Shown in pieces: positions 1-9,785 of a stretch of DNA of 47,500 nucleotides (the stretch's first letter is position 1; each line of letters begins with the position of its first letter). The notes under the pieces are model-generated. The model was not told the origin of the DNA and ran no database searches. It saw nothing but the letters and a program-made list of their open reading frames with translations. The stretch spans positions 920,759-968,258 of the forward strand of contig RPFO01000138.1 of NCBI GenBank assembly GCA_009746045.1, in the 5' to 3' direction. This DNA comes from Mesostigma viride. Taxonomy: Eukaryota > Streptophyta > Mesostigmatophyceae > Mesostigmatales > Mesostigmataceae. The translations under genes were made by a program, and so were the position numbers.

Positions 1-1739
1 GTGCGTGGGTGCGTGGGTGCGTGGGTGCGTGGGTGGGTGGGTGGGTGGGTGGGTGGGTGGGTGGGTGGCGGGCGGGCGGGCGGGCGGGCGGGCGGGCGGG
101 CGGGCGGGCGGGCGGGCGGGCGGCGGGCGGGGGGCGGCGGGCGGGCGGGCGGGCGGGCGGGCGGGCGGGCGGGCGGGCGGGCGGGCGGGCGGCGGGCGGG
201 CGGGCGGGCGGGTGGGTGGGTGGGTGGTGGGTGGGTGGGTGGGTGGGTGGGTGCGTGGGTGGGTGCGTGGGTGGGTGCGTGGGTGGGTGCGTGGGTGGGT
301 GCGTGGGTGGGTGGGTGGGTGGGTGGGTGGGTGGGTGGGTGGGTGGGTGGGTGGGTGGGTGGGTGGGTGGGTGGGTGGGTGGGTGGGTGGGTGGGTCGGT
401 GGGTGGTGGGTGGGTGGGTGGGTGGGTGGGTGGGTGGGTGGGTGGGTGGGTGGGTGGGTGGGTGGGTGGGTGGGTGGGTGGGTGGGTGGGTGGGTGGGTG
501 GGTGGGTGCGTGGGTGCGTGGGTGCGTGGGTGCGTGGGTGCGTGGGTGGGTGGGTGGGTGGGTGGGTGGGTGGGTGGGTGGGTGGGCGGGCGGGTGGGTG
601 GGTGGGTGCGTGGGTGGGTGCGTGGGTGGGTGCGTGGGTGGGTGCGTGGGTGGGTGCGTGGGTGGGTGGGTGGGTGGGTGGGTGGGTGGGTGGGTGGGTG
701 GGTGGGTGGGTGGGTGGGTGGGTGGGTGGGTGGGTGGGTGGGTGGTGGGGTGGGTGGGTGGGTGGGTGGGTGGGTGGGTGGGTGGGTGGGTGGGTGGGTG
801 GGTGGGTGCGTGGGTGGGTGCGTGGGTGGGTGCGTGGGTGGGTGCGTGGGTGGGTGCGTGGGTGGGTGGGTGGGTGGGTGGGTGGGTGGTGGGTGGGTGG
901 GTGGGTGGGTGGGTGGGTGGTGGGTGGGTGGGTGGGTGGGTGGTGGGTGGGTGGGTGGGTGGGTGGGTGGGTGGGTGGGTGGGTGGGTGGGTGGGTGGGT
1001 GGGTGGGTGGGTGGGTGGGTGGGTGGGTGCGTGGGTGCGTGGGTGCGTGGGTGCGTGGGTGCGTGGGTGGGTGGGTGGGTGGGTGGGTGGGCGGGCGGGC
1101 GGGCGGCGGCGGGCGGGCGGGCGGCGGCGGGCGGGCGGGCGGGCGGGCGGGCGGGCGGGCGGGCGGGCGGGCGGGCGGCGGGCGGCGGGCGGGCGGGCGG
1201 GCGGGCGGGCGGGCGGGCGGGCGGGCGGGTGGGTGGGTGGGTGGGTGGGTGGGTGGGTGGGTGGGTGGGTGCGTGGGTGGGTGCGTGGGTGGGTGCGTGG
1301 GTGGGTGCGTGGGTGGGTGCGTGGGTGGGTGGGTGGGTGGGTGGGTGGGTGGGTGGGTGGGTGGGTGGGTGGGTGGGTGGGTGGGTGGGTGGGTGGGTGG
1401 GTGGGTGGGTGGGTGGGTGGGTGGTGGGTGGGTGGGTGGGTGGGTGGGTGGGTGGGTGGGTGGGTGGGTGGGTGGGTGGGTGGGTGGGTGGGTGGGTGGG
1501 TGGGTGGGTGGGTGGGTGCGTGGTGGGTGGGTGGGTGGGTGGGTGGGTGGGTGGGTGGGTGGGTGGGTGGGTGGGTGGGTGGGTGGGTGGGTGGGTGGGT
1601 GGGTGGGTGGGTGGGTGGTGGGTGGGTGGGGTGGGTGGGTGGGTGGGTGGGTGGGTGGGTGCGTGGGTGGGTGGGTGGGTGGGTGGGTGGGCGGGCGGGC
1701 GGATGTGTGGGGGGGGTTGGGGGGGGTTGGTGGGGGGGG
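1..1739. repeat. GGGT/GGGC satellite with higher-order modules
   Basis: Almost pure (GGGT)n with blocks of (GGGC)n at about 67-210 and 1089-1228. Two interspersed modules recur with fixed copy number. An 8-mer GTGCGTGG occurs 5 times at 506-545 and 5 times at 1027-1066, and at least 4 times at the window edge (1-32). A 12-mer GTGCGTGGGTGG occurs exactly 5 times at 251, at 606, at 806 and at 1269. The order 8-mer block, GGGC block, 12-mer block appears three times, about 515-521 bp apart, so the array is built of larger duplicated units. The G-rich strand could form G-quadruplexes. It is not the TTTTAGGG-type telomere repeat. All three plus frames are open only because the period lacks stop codons. 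Confidence 0.95.
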
Positions 1740-2038
1740 GGGGGGGGGGGACCGGATCCAGTGGGTGGCTTTGCCAGCCTCCCTGTGAGCGTACGCGGAC
1801 AACCCATGGCCACGTGCGCTCTTGAGTGAAAATACATACTGTGGCCAGGGAGGTGTGCTGGGTGCAACCCACGGCGCGGTCCCAGTGGGCCTGTCAGCGC
1901 AGTGCGCGGGATCCATGCACCCGCTGCTAGCACCCACCAGGACTTGGCCTTGTGCCGTTCATGCTTACTGCTCCACCACAAGTGAAGAGGCTTTAGGAAA
2001 AATATGTGCATCTTGTTCCATGTGGGCTCGTCTGAGCT

Positions 2039-3838
2039 GTGCATAGTTCCCATGTGACACCCTCCCTGTACTCGCTGCCACTGCCCACACCTGCCCCCGT
2101 ATGCGCCAACACACATGGGCCAAACGCGCCTCCGTCCGTCGCCAGCAACCTGTCGGAGCGGGGGAGCGGTGACTGTGGGCAGCGGTGGTCGCAGCGCGCG
2201 CGGCTGTCGCCGAGTGAGCTGGTGGGCAAGTGGAAGGATTTCCGCATGACCTGTGTGCGCCTGCCCTCGGGTGCCCGCTTTGTCACGTCAGACGAGGTCA
2301 TGGTGGAGAGGTACGTGAACAGATGTGGCTGGGGAAGTTTGTGATGAAATGCTGGTGGAGAGGCACGGGCGGATGCTTGTTGGGGAAATTTCGGCAGGGC
2401 CGCGAGAGAGAAGTGCCCGCAGGAATATGTGGAGCTTGCATGCAGAGTGGCACACACCTGGCGCGTTCCTAAACCATTAGGGCCTCGGTCTGTGGCATGT
2501 GAGGAGTTGGCATCTTCTGGTTGCAGGGATGATGGGTGTGCTGGTTTCTGGCCACCCAAACGGGATCCGGGTACTGCCCTGGTGAGGGTGTCAGTGCCTT
2601 TCTTGATCATGCCACTAAGGTCCCGTAATAGGGTCACTGTAAGGAACTGGAGTGCTGCTAGCGTGCAAGGCTGTGGCAGCCACACTGCCGAGAGTGGAGG
2701 GAGGCTGGTGCGGTGAGTTGACACGTTCGGAGGTTGTTATTGCCTTGGCTATCTTGCCCTGGGGGACCAGTTTTAATCATTGCTTTTTACAGTTGCAAGA
2801 AGACCCCACAGTCGTAATTGCTGGCAGCCGCCCAAGTTCTGAAGAGTGCGTTGCGCAATGTCTGTGGCGGCTCTTGCCCGGGCTGCCAAGGTAGCATGTC
2901 GCAGGATGTGTGAAGATGGATGCGGCGATGCGGCGCATGATGTAGCAGGGGGGGGGGCAGCAGGGAGCCCGTGGAGCGCTGGCCACGGTATTGTGACAAG
3001 TGGGCTTTGTGCTTTGTTCCATGAATGTGGTTGGGTGAAATGGCGGTTGCCTCATCTGGGTGGCCATGAAGCATGGCAAAACATTGATATAAATATTCAG
3101 AACATAATATGGGACAGTGAAGGGTAACCAACCATGTCTCGGTGTCGAATGGGCATCGGGAACTGGCGCCCAGGCGCGGGACATGGATTGAGCAGCCCAC
3201 AAGACTGTAGCCTCCTCAGACTGCCCAGAGCGTAATTATCTCAACTCGGTGCTGCTAACTACAGATTGAGGGCAGGCGCATATGCGAAGTGCATGCGCTG
3301 TTGCTCCCTCCCATGGCTGCCTCTTGAAAGCAGATGAAATCCACCGTGCTTAAGCATAGCTTATGGGCAGTGGCGAACAGCTTCATGTTGGGAGGTAGGT
3401 GGCAGAGACGTGGCAGATATGTGTCATGAATGCTGCCAGTGGGAACTGTGTGTGTCCATCGGCGCCTGCTAATCGATGAGGTGGAACCTTGTCTTGCTGT
3501 TTACTGTTCTTTCCTGTTTGGCTTTTCTTGTACACAGAACGGACAACCTGCAGGGGGAGCCTGCCAATGGCAGGTACTCACCTGAGGCAGGCGATGATGT
3601 TTTTGATGACGAAGATGGTGGTGAGGTCTCTAGCACTCAGTTGTGGCTGCCAGGCGGTGTGTCATCTACAATTGAAGTTGGGGAGTCTGTTGGGAATGGA
3701 TTGTCCATCTCCCTGGGCTGGTTGATAGAAAATGGCAAGCGGATGGTGCTGACGCGGAAATATGATGCTGACGGCGTGCTGGTCTCCGTGTCCCATGGCA
3801 CGGAGATTCTGGGGGGCTGGGTGGGGGGGCGCATGTAA
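2039..3838 (+). CDS. Multi-exon gene of unknown function (5' end unresolved)
   Basis: Four exons join with matching phases and GT..AG borders: 2039(or upstream)-2310, 2527-2581, 2793-2890 and 3538-3838 (stop TAA). The acceptor before the last exon is TTGTACACAG. Exon 1 contains the motif LVGKWKDFRMTCVRLPSGAR. The last exon, about 99 residues, has an acidic stretch (DDVFDDEDGGE), then QLWLPGGVSS and GWLIENGKRMVLTRKYDADG. The alternation of WLPGG, GWL and an R-x-YD-x-G turn recalls lipocalin-like chromophore-lyase or DUF3598-type beta barrels, but this is a weak resemblance and I do not assign a function. A TGTAA polyadenylation signal lies at 3843-3847. The true start is not visible; upstream exons may lie before or beyond the satellite. 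Confidence 0.55.
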
Positions 3839-3975
3839 ATGATGTAATGAACGTGCGAGGCCATCCACTGTAGCCTTGCATTCGTATCAGTGCGGCGAAT
3901 TCTTTCTGCACAAAAAAAAATCCGTGGTACCATCCATACCGTGAAAAAGTGGGTGGGCACTTTGCTTACCCCTGG

Positions 3976-5260
3976 CAAAAGTGGCTATTAGAATTAAATT
4001 CAATTGGAACATATCTTCGTTGGGAGTACATTTAGCGCAAAACCCTGAGAAGGGGCATATGGCTTTTAATACATTCTGGGCTACTTCCTGCAAGGGTAGG
4101 GTGTAAACTACACCTGCTCTGGGTGCACAAAGGGCGCACCTGCGCCACCATGCTGGATATCATACCTAAAAGGCCTGGCATGGATTGGAACTGATGCCTA
4201 GCTTTATCATTTAGTTATGCTGTGACTACGCAGAGAGCCACTCTCTGCTGAGAAGCCATGCCTTAGCTTTTGTATAGCCATGCTGATCTTCCCTCCCCAT
4301 GACAGGCTCCCCTTAGCTGGGTTGAGCTTGATAGATCGTGGGGGTGCAGGTGCCCTGGTGCACCTCGAGCAAGTGTCGTTTACATTCCCACCCTTGCAGA
4401 AAGTAGCTTAGAATGTATTAAAAGCCATATGCCCCTTCTCTGGGATGTGTGCTACATTTACTCCCAACGGAGTTATGTTCCTAATTATTATGGATTGGAA
4501 GATTGTTATGGCTAGGCTATATGGCTAGGGCATGGCATCTCAGCAGAGAGCAACTCTCTGCATGCGCAAATTATGACTCCATAATGCTATGCATCATCTG
4601 GTTTGGGGCTCATCATAGCTGCACACATTGAATTGAATTGAATTGTAACATAACTCCGTTGGGAGTATATGTAGCACATAGCCCTTGAGAGGGGGCATAT
4701 GGCCTATCATACATCCTAAGCTACTTCCTGCAAGGGTGGGGATGTAAAGGACCCTTGCTCTAGGTGCACCACGGCACTTGCATCCCCATGATCTTCAAGC
4801 TATGCCCAGCGAAGGGGGAGCCTGTCATGGGGGGGAAGATCAGCATAGCTATACAAAAGCTAGGGCATGGCGTCTCAGCAGAGAGTTACTCCCTGCATGG
4901 GCACAACATAACTAAATAAAGCTAGGCATCATCTGGAGTGTGGCTCATCATAGGCACACATGTACATGATTAAATAAAGCTGCACACATGTACATGGCTA
5001 AATAATGCTAATTCATCATCTGGTATGGGGCCCATAATAGGCGTACATGTACAAGGCCACGGTGGCTAGGCCATGATGATCTTCCCACCTGTGTCGGCGC
5101 CTTTAGGTAGGTGCCTGAATACATAGTAGTGTGCAGGTGCACTTTGTGCACCCAGAGCAGGTGTAGTTTACACCCTACCCTTGCAGGAAGTAGCCCAGAG
5201 TTATAGTAGCCCAGAGATATACCCCTTCTCAGGGATATGTGCTACACGCTAGTCGCTCTA
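3976..5260. repeat. Cluster of tail-only fragments of the TTAA retroposon family
   Basis: No gene is seen here. The stretch consists of several 3'-UTR fragments of the ORF1-only retroposons described below. They are: minus at about 3976-4145 (degenerate hairpin); plus at about 4376-4490 (hairpin 4460-4473); minus at about 4627-5045 (hairpin 4653-4666, followed by an AATTG-type microsatellite instead of TTAA); and plus at about 5150-5255. Recognisable shared words are TGCAGGAAGTAGC, CATATGCCCCTTCTC and ACTCCCAACGGAGT. Tail-only copies are what strong 5' truncation during target-primed reverse transcription would leave. Confidence 0.8.
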
Positions 5261-5371
5261 CACGTAAGCCAGCCATAATTTCAATGCACAAGGCTACACA
5301 TTCCATCACCATTCATATTCATCATCCTGAACGACTCGAACAGGCGGACAAGATAACGGCAGGCTCGGGCT

Positions 5372-5463
5372 ACCGTTAATTAATTAATTAATTAATTAGA
5401 CTCGTGCTCCCGTTGGGGAGTCACGGAGCATGAACCCCGATGGATGGATGGGTGGGTGCAAAC
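5372..5463 (-). mobile_element. Tail fragment of subfamily G
   Basis: Read on the minus strand it ends with the hairpin CTCCC-CAAC-GGGAG (5407-5420) and then (TTAA)n at about 5376-5399, as in the full-length copy at 33725-35713. Short flanking repeats GCTACC occur on both sides (about 5366 and 5466), a possible 6-bp target duplication in repeat R. Confidence 0.65.
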
Positions 5464-5481
5464 AGGCTACCATGGTCCGGA

Positions 5482-6616
5482 CATGCTTAAGCAACATACC
5501 ACAAATTGAAAATAGCAAAATTGGTGCGAGAGGTCCCCAGTTCGATTCCGGTCGGATTCATTTGCAGATCGCGTTTTTCCGCGTTTTCCGCGGCCCGGTA
5601 CTGAACGCAAATGGTTTTCACCTTTGCGGAGTGCCTGATCAAAAATACCACCTCCACCACCTCCGCCGTCGCAGCCCAGCTCCAGCGGCAGACGCTTGAC
5701 CTGGAGCCGCGAGGAGGCCGAGCTCGCCAAGCGCAGCCTCAACGCCATACTCAAGAACTTCGACATGGAAGAAGGTGAGAATTCCGAGAAGCTTGCACGT
5801 GCGTTTGAGAGCAAAATCCTTGCACGCATGGGCCTTCTTGGTGAGATCAAGCTGACCGCCCACCGCCTCACCCGCGCGCGGGGTAAGGCAGGGGCGCCTC
5901 CGCTTCTTCTCATCTTTGATAGCCCAGCGGACAAGATTTCGTTTCTCAGACGCCGCGAGCGGCTCGAGAAGACTCACTTCACCGTGGACGACGACTTGAC
6001 CCTTGCACAGCAACAACGGCGACGGGAGCTATGGCCGACCTACCTCCAGCTCCGGCAGACCAAGGCGGGCCAGCCGGTGTACTGGAAGGGGGCGGCCATC
6101 TATACGTCGGCCACAAGCCCTGGCAAGCGACCCCCTCGACCACCGCGGCCCCAGCATGCAACTCCAGCCCCAGCCTAGGGGAATACAGCAGTAGTAGTGT
6201 AGAATAGTTAGACAGTGGCCTTGTACATGCCCGCCTACAGGCACTATACCAGCTTAGGCATAGCCTTTTTAGTCATGTACATGTGTGCCTATGATGAGCC
6301 ACCCTCCAGATGATGCATAGCTTTATTTTATTATGCAGTGCCCATGCAGGGAGTCACTCTCTGCTGAGAAGCCATGCCATAGCTCTTGTATAGCCATGAT
6401 GATCTTCCCCCACATGCCACGCTCCCCCTTAGCTGGGCATAGCGCGATACATCATGAGGGTGCAGGTGCCTTGGTGCACCTAGAGCAAGGGTAGCTTACA
6501 TTCCCACCATTGCATGAAGTAGCCTAGAATGTATCATAGGCCATATGCCCCTTTGAGATCAAGGGCTATGTGCTACATATACTCCCAACGGAGTTATGTT
6601 CCTAATTAATTAATTA
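5482..6616 (+). mobile_element. ORF1-only retroposon, copy A (5'-truncated)
   Basis: Flanked by a 10-bp target duplication ATGGTCCGGA (5472-5481 and 6617-6626). The copy starts inside ORF1 (ATGCTTAAGCA), is interrupted by a SINE at 5503-5644, and resumes with the C-terminal half of ORF1 to the stop near 6178. Visible motifs are the RRM-like segment, then LDDDLT/VDDDLT-type, QQQRRRELWPTYLQLRQ and VYWKGA. The 3' UTR follows, with hairpin ACTCC-CAAC-GGAGT at 6581-6594 and (TTAA)n at 6603-6618. Truncation plus TSD plus microsatellite tail is the signature of LINE-type integration. Confidence 0.9.
5503..5644 (+). mobile_element. SINE-like element, copy 1 (5'-truncated)
   Basis: Inserted in ORF1 of copy A; the target duplication ATACCAC is at 5496-5502 and 5645-5651. 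It carries TGCGAGAGGTCCC followed by the B-box-like AGTTCGATTCC, then a 3' region (GCAGATCGCG, CGCGGCCCGG, CACCTTTGCGGAGTGCC) shared with the copies at 9960-10262 and 26950-27269. It begins only shortly before the tRNA-like part. Confidence 0.85.
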
Positions 6617-6663
6617 ATGGTCCGGATTCTCCCAATTTCTGGCCTGCGCTGGTAGTCTCCTTA

Positions 6664-6720
6664 ATTGACATATACTCCCAACGGCGTTATGTTCAAATTC
6701 AATTCAATTCAATTCAATTC
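6664..6720 (+). repeat. Tail end with (AATTC)n microsatellite
   Basis: A short 3' end of the retroposon family (ATACTCCCAACGGCGTTATG) is followed by about five AATTC units instead of TTAA. The hairpin has one mismatch. Confidence 0.75.
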
Positions 6721-6910
6721 TGATTCACTCCCTCTCTCTTCTTTGGACTGCAATGCAGAACGAGAAGAGGTGGCAGAAGATCAAGTCCAGGCTCACACGC
6801 CAGCCCCTGTGGGCAAGCCCCCTCCCCCCAAGCGGAAGGGGCGCTTTGCTGAGTGTAGTTAGGATTTTCTAGACTAAATAGCTTCTAGAGTTAGCTTAGT
6901 TCGATAGAGG
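6721..6910 (+). repeat. Dispersed repeat with short Pro/Lys-rich reading frame
   Basis: About 190 bp also present, inverted, at about 31640-31830. Both copies keep a reading frame ending in PVGKPPPPKRKGRF and a stop, followed by TTAGGATTTTCTAGA-like sequence. PPKRKGR resembles a nuclear localisation signal. This is probably the 3' end of another mobile-element ORF; the family is not recognised. Confidence 0.6.
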
Positions 6911-7590
6911 CTGGCCCAGCACCCGTGCTCCTCACCTTTAAGTACATGGCGGACAAGAGCTCTGTCGTTTTTTTTTTAATGCCGCGCAAGAAGCTCTCGA
7001 GGACTCGCTTCGATCACGCTGGACGACGACTTGACCCTGGCCCAGCAACAGCGGCGACGCGAGCTATGGCCGACCTACCTTCAGCTCCGGCAGAGCGCAG
7101 GGGGGAAAACGGTATACTGGAGGGGGGCGGTCATCCACGTTGCCCACTTAGCCCTGGCGCCGTAGGCACCTCCTGCCACCCCAGCAATCGATCTCAGTCT
7201 AGGGAATATATAACAGTAGTGTAGATTAGTCAGGCTTACCCTAGCATGTGGCCTACGCGCATGTGCGCCCATCCATAATGGCCCCCATCGATGACGCTTT
7301 CAGAATTTAGCCAAGCCCTGCCTATAATGGGACCCCCATGGATGTTGCATTTAGCAAATGCTCTGCCTATGCAGAGAGTCGCTCTCTGTTGAGAAGCCGG
7401 CATGCCCGAGCTCTTGTATAGCCATGATGATCTTCCCCCAATGCCGGGCCCCCCTTAGTTGGGTTGAGCTCCGAGACAGCATGGTGGTGCAGGTGCCCTT
7501 GGTGCACCCAGAGCAAGTGTTGCTTACATTCCACCCTTGCAGGAAGTAGCCCAGAATGTATTAAAATCCATATGCCCCTTCTCTGGGATA
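6911..7590 (+). mobile_element. ORF1-only retroposon, copy B (truncated, then split)
   Basis: Begins inside the RRM-like region (CCCGTGCTCCTCACCTTTAAG), keeps the LDDDLTLAQQQRRRELWPTY segment with a frameshift, then the 3' UTR. The tail is cut at 7590 by insertion of copy C and resumes at 9589 (TGTGCTACATATACTCCCAAC). Confidence 0.8.
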
Positions 7591-9579
7591 TTAATTAATT
7601 AGTAAGTAACATGACTCCGTTGGGAGTATAATATGTAGCACATATCCCAGAGAAGGGGCATATGGCTTTTAATACATTCTGGGCTACTTCCTGCAAGAGT
7701 GGAATGTAAACAACACTTGCTCTGGGTGCACCAAGGGCACCTGCACCACCATGCTGTCTCGGAGCTCAACCCAACTAAGGGGGGCCCGGCGCATGGGGGG
7801 GAAGATCATCATGGCTATACAAGAGCTAGGGCATGGCTTCTCAACAGAGAGCGACTCAACAGAGAGCATAGGCATAGCATGGCTAAAGTCTTAATGCAAC
7901 ATCCATGGGAGGTCCCAAATGTTATAGGCATGGCTTGGCTAAATGCTGAACGGGCATCATCCATGGGGGCCATTATGGGCGCACATGCGCGTGCATGGGC
8001 CACATGCTAGGCTATTAAAGCCTGACTAATCTACACTACTGGTATATATTCCCTAGTCTGAGGTGGCAGGAGGTGCATGCCAGGGCTTGTGGTCAACGTG
8101 GATGACCGACCCCCTAGCTCCAGTACTGCCGGCTTCCCCCCTGCGCTCTGCCGGAGCTGAAGGTAGGTCGGCCATAGCTCGCGTCGCCGCTGTTGCTAGG
8201 CCAGGGTCAAGTAGTCGTCCAGCGTGAAGCGACTCCCCGAGAGCTTCTCACGACAGCTTGTCCGCCATGTACTTGAAGGTGACTTGAGGAGCACGCGGGG
8301 TGCCGGGCCAGCCTTACCCCGCGCACGGGGGAGGCGGACAGCCGACATGTCCAGCTCACCAGTGAGTTGGCATGGGGGCAAGAATGTTGCGCTTAAAGGC
8401 CGTGAGAAGGCTCGTCGAGGTCTCACCTACCGGCTGGTCGAAGTGCTTGACGATGACATTGTCAGTGGCTGCGCTGGGTGATGTCGGCCTCCTCGCGAAG
8501 GTCGAGGGCTTGTTGCTTGAGCTGTGCCGAGATGGTGGAGGTGGTGGAGGTGGTATGATGCTTAAGCAAGTCCCCCCAGGTGGAGGGAGCATCCGGCTGG
8601 CCGGGCCAGCCGATACCGGCTGGGCAGCTAGCCTGGGCGGTGAGGCCGGCGGTGTCATGCAGGCACTCAAGGGCGGTGGCGGTGGCTGGGAGGCGCTGGT
8701 CGAGGTCGAGGAGCTGGGCTTTGATGTCGGTAGTGGAGGCGGAAATGGCAGTGGAGGTGGAGGCGACGGTGGTGGAAAGGTGAGGAAGCTCAGTAGCCAG
8801 CGTGCCGCCCTGCATTGCTGCCACATCGGCGGCAAGGGGGCCGGTCACGTGCTGCTGAAAGGCTTCCCGGTAAGGATCGGGAACGGAGTGTGGGGGCGGA
8901 GATGGATGGAGCCCAGATCTCGCCATCAGAGCGCATGAGAAGGGAGTTGAGGATGGTGTGCCGGAGTTGGGGGCGGGCGGCACCCGAGCAGAACGTCGGT
9001 GTTATACCACCAGCTGCCGTCCGGGGTGATGAGGCGATTGATGTCGTAGAGATGGAGGCACAGGTCGTAAAGCGAGGCGTAGTCCCCGTAGAAGAGGCCG
9101 GCAATGCAGGGCAGTTGCTGGGGACATGTTGGTCCAGTCGTGATCGTCGACCTTGAAAGGTTGGGGCCGAAAGCGCGGTTCTGTGGGGCGTGAAAACCCT
9201 TCTGTTTTGTCGGCTGGGCAGCTGCGTTTTGGTCAGGCGATGCCGATGGCGAGGCATTAAGCCCGGGAGGGTTCGGGGCGACCACCAGTGCGCGACTAGT
9301 GTCACCGCTGCCTGCCGGACCTGAGGGCGAAGCTGCAGCCGGAGCTGCAGACTTATTTTCATGGCCGAGCGCAGCCGCCTGGCTGCGTTGCGTCGAGGAG
9401 CGTTTGCTCGTCATATATTGCGTAATATCTTCAGAAAATTATATCTGCATGTGCGTCTTAGAAAGACGAAGCGATAGCGATATTCACAGCCGAATTCGGT
9501 GCTCAAACGTGAAAGTTATGAGCTCCGCCATCAGCCATGGGTACCTCGTGGCTCGTGGCTCGCACATGTGCTACATGTG
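7591..9579 (-). mobile_element. ORF1-only retroposon, copy C (full length, 1,989 bp)
   Basis: Inserted into the tail of copy B. The flanks TCTGGGATA (7582-7590) and TCTGGAATA (9580-9588) form a 9-bp target duplication with one mismatch. Minus-strand order is: 5' UTR (9579 to 9415) with a hairpin at 9501-9523, degenerate ORF1, 3' UTR, terminal hairpin (7614-7627) and (TTAA)n (7591-7602). Its length equals that of copy G. Confidence 0.9.
8100..9414 (-). pseudogene. Decayed ORF1 of copy C
   Basis: Starts with MTSKRSSTQRSQAAALG, matching the starts of the ORF1s at 11420 and 39076 (minus). The first 162 codons are open, then several frameshifts break the frame. Pieces in three frames reproduce the central coiled-coil region (LLDLDQRL, LECLHDTAGLTAQ), the RRM-like part and the C-terminal end. 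It is not expected to be translated as one protein. Confidence 0.85.
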
Positions 9580-9588
9580 TCTGGAATA

Positions 9589-9785
9589 TGTGCTACATAT
9601 ACTCCCAACCTCCCTTGCAGGAAGTAGCTTAGAATGTATTATAAAAGCCATATGCCCCTTCTCTGGGATATGTGCTACATTTACTCCCAACGGAGACTCC
9701 CAACGAAGTTATGTTTTTAATTATTTAATTAGTTAATACTCCCAACGGAGTTCGATATTACGCGGCTTCGCCCACCTCTACCCAT
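9589..9785 (+). repeat. Remaining tail of copy B plus further tail fragments
   Basis: 9589-9608 completes the tail of copy B. A second plus-strand tail follows (about 9609-9715), in which the terminal hairpin is partly duplicated (ACTCCCAACGGAG then ACTCCCAACGAAG), then a third short end near 9737-9750. No gene is seen. Confidence 0.7.

Larger units (their letters stand above)
5279..6663 (+). repeat. Repeat R, copy interrupted by nested insertions
   Basis: The parts 5279-5371, 5464-5481 and 6617-6663 together match one continuous stretch at 35757-35905 (for example TTCAATG..CAAGGCTACA, CATATTCATCATCC and TTTCTGGCCTGCGCTGGT). In this copy the sequence is split by a tail fragment (5372-5463) and then by retroposon A (5482-6616). 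The nature of R itself is unknown. Confidence 0.75.

Noticed and set aside
1-1739. Telomere
   Set aside because: The unit is GGGT/GGGC, not a TTTAGGG or TTTTAGGG type, and is interrupted by higher-order modules next to a gene.
1-1829. Three ~600-codon open frames rich in Gly/Trp/Val
   Set aside because: They result from a stop-free 4-bp repeat and shift into each other with every odd-length interruption; there is no coding signal.
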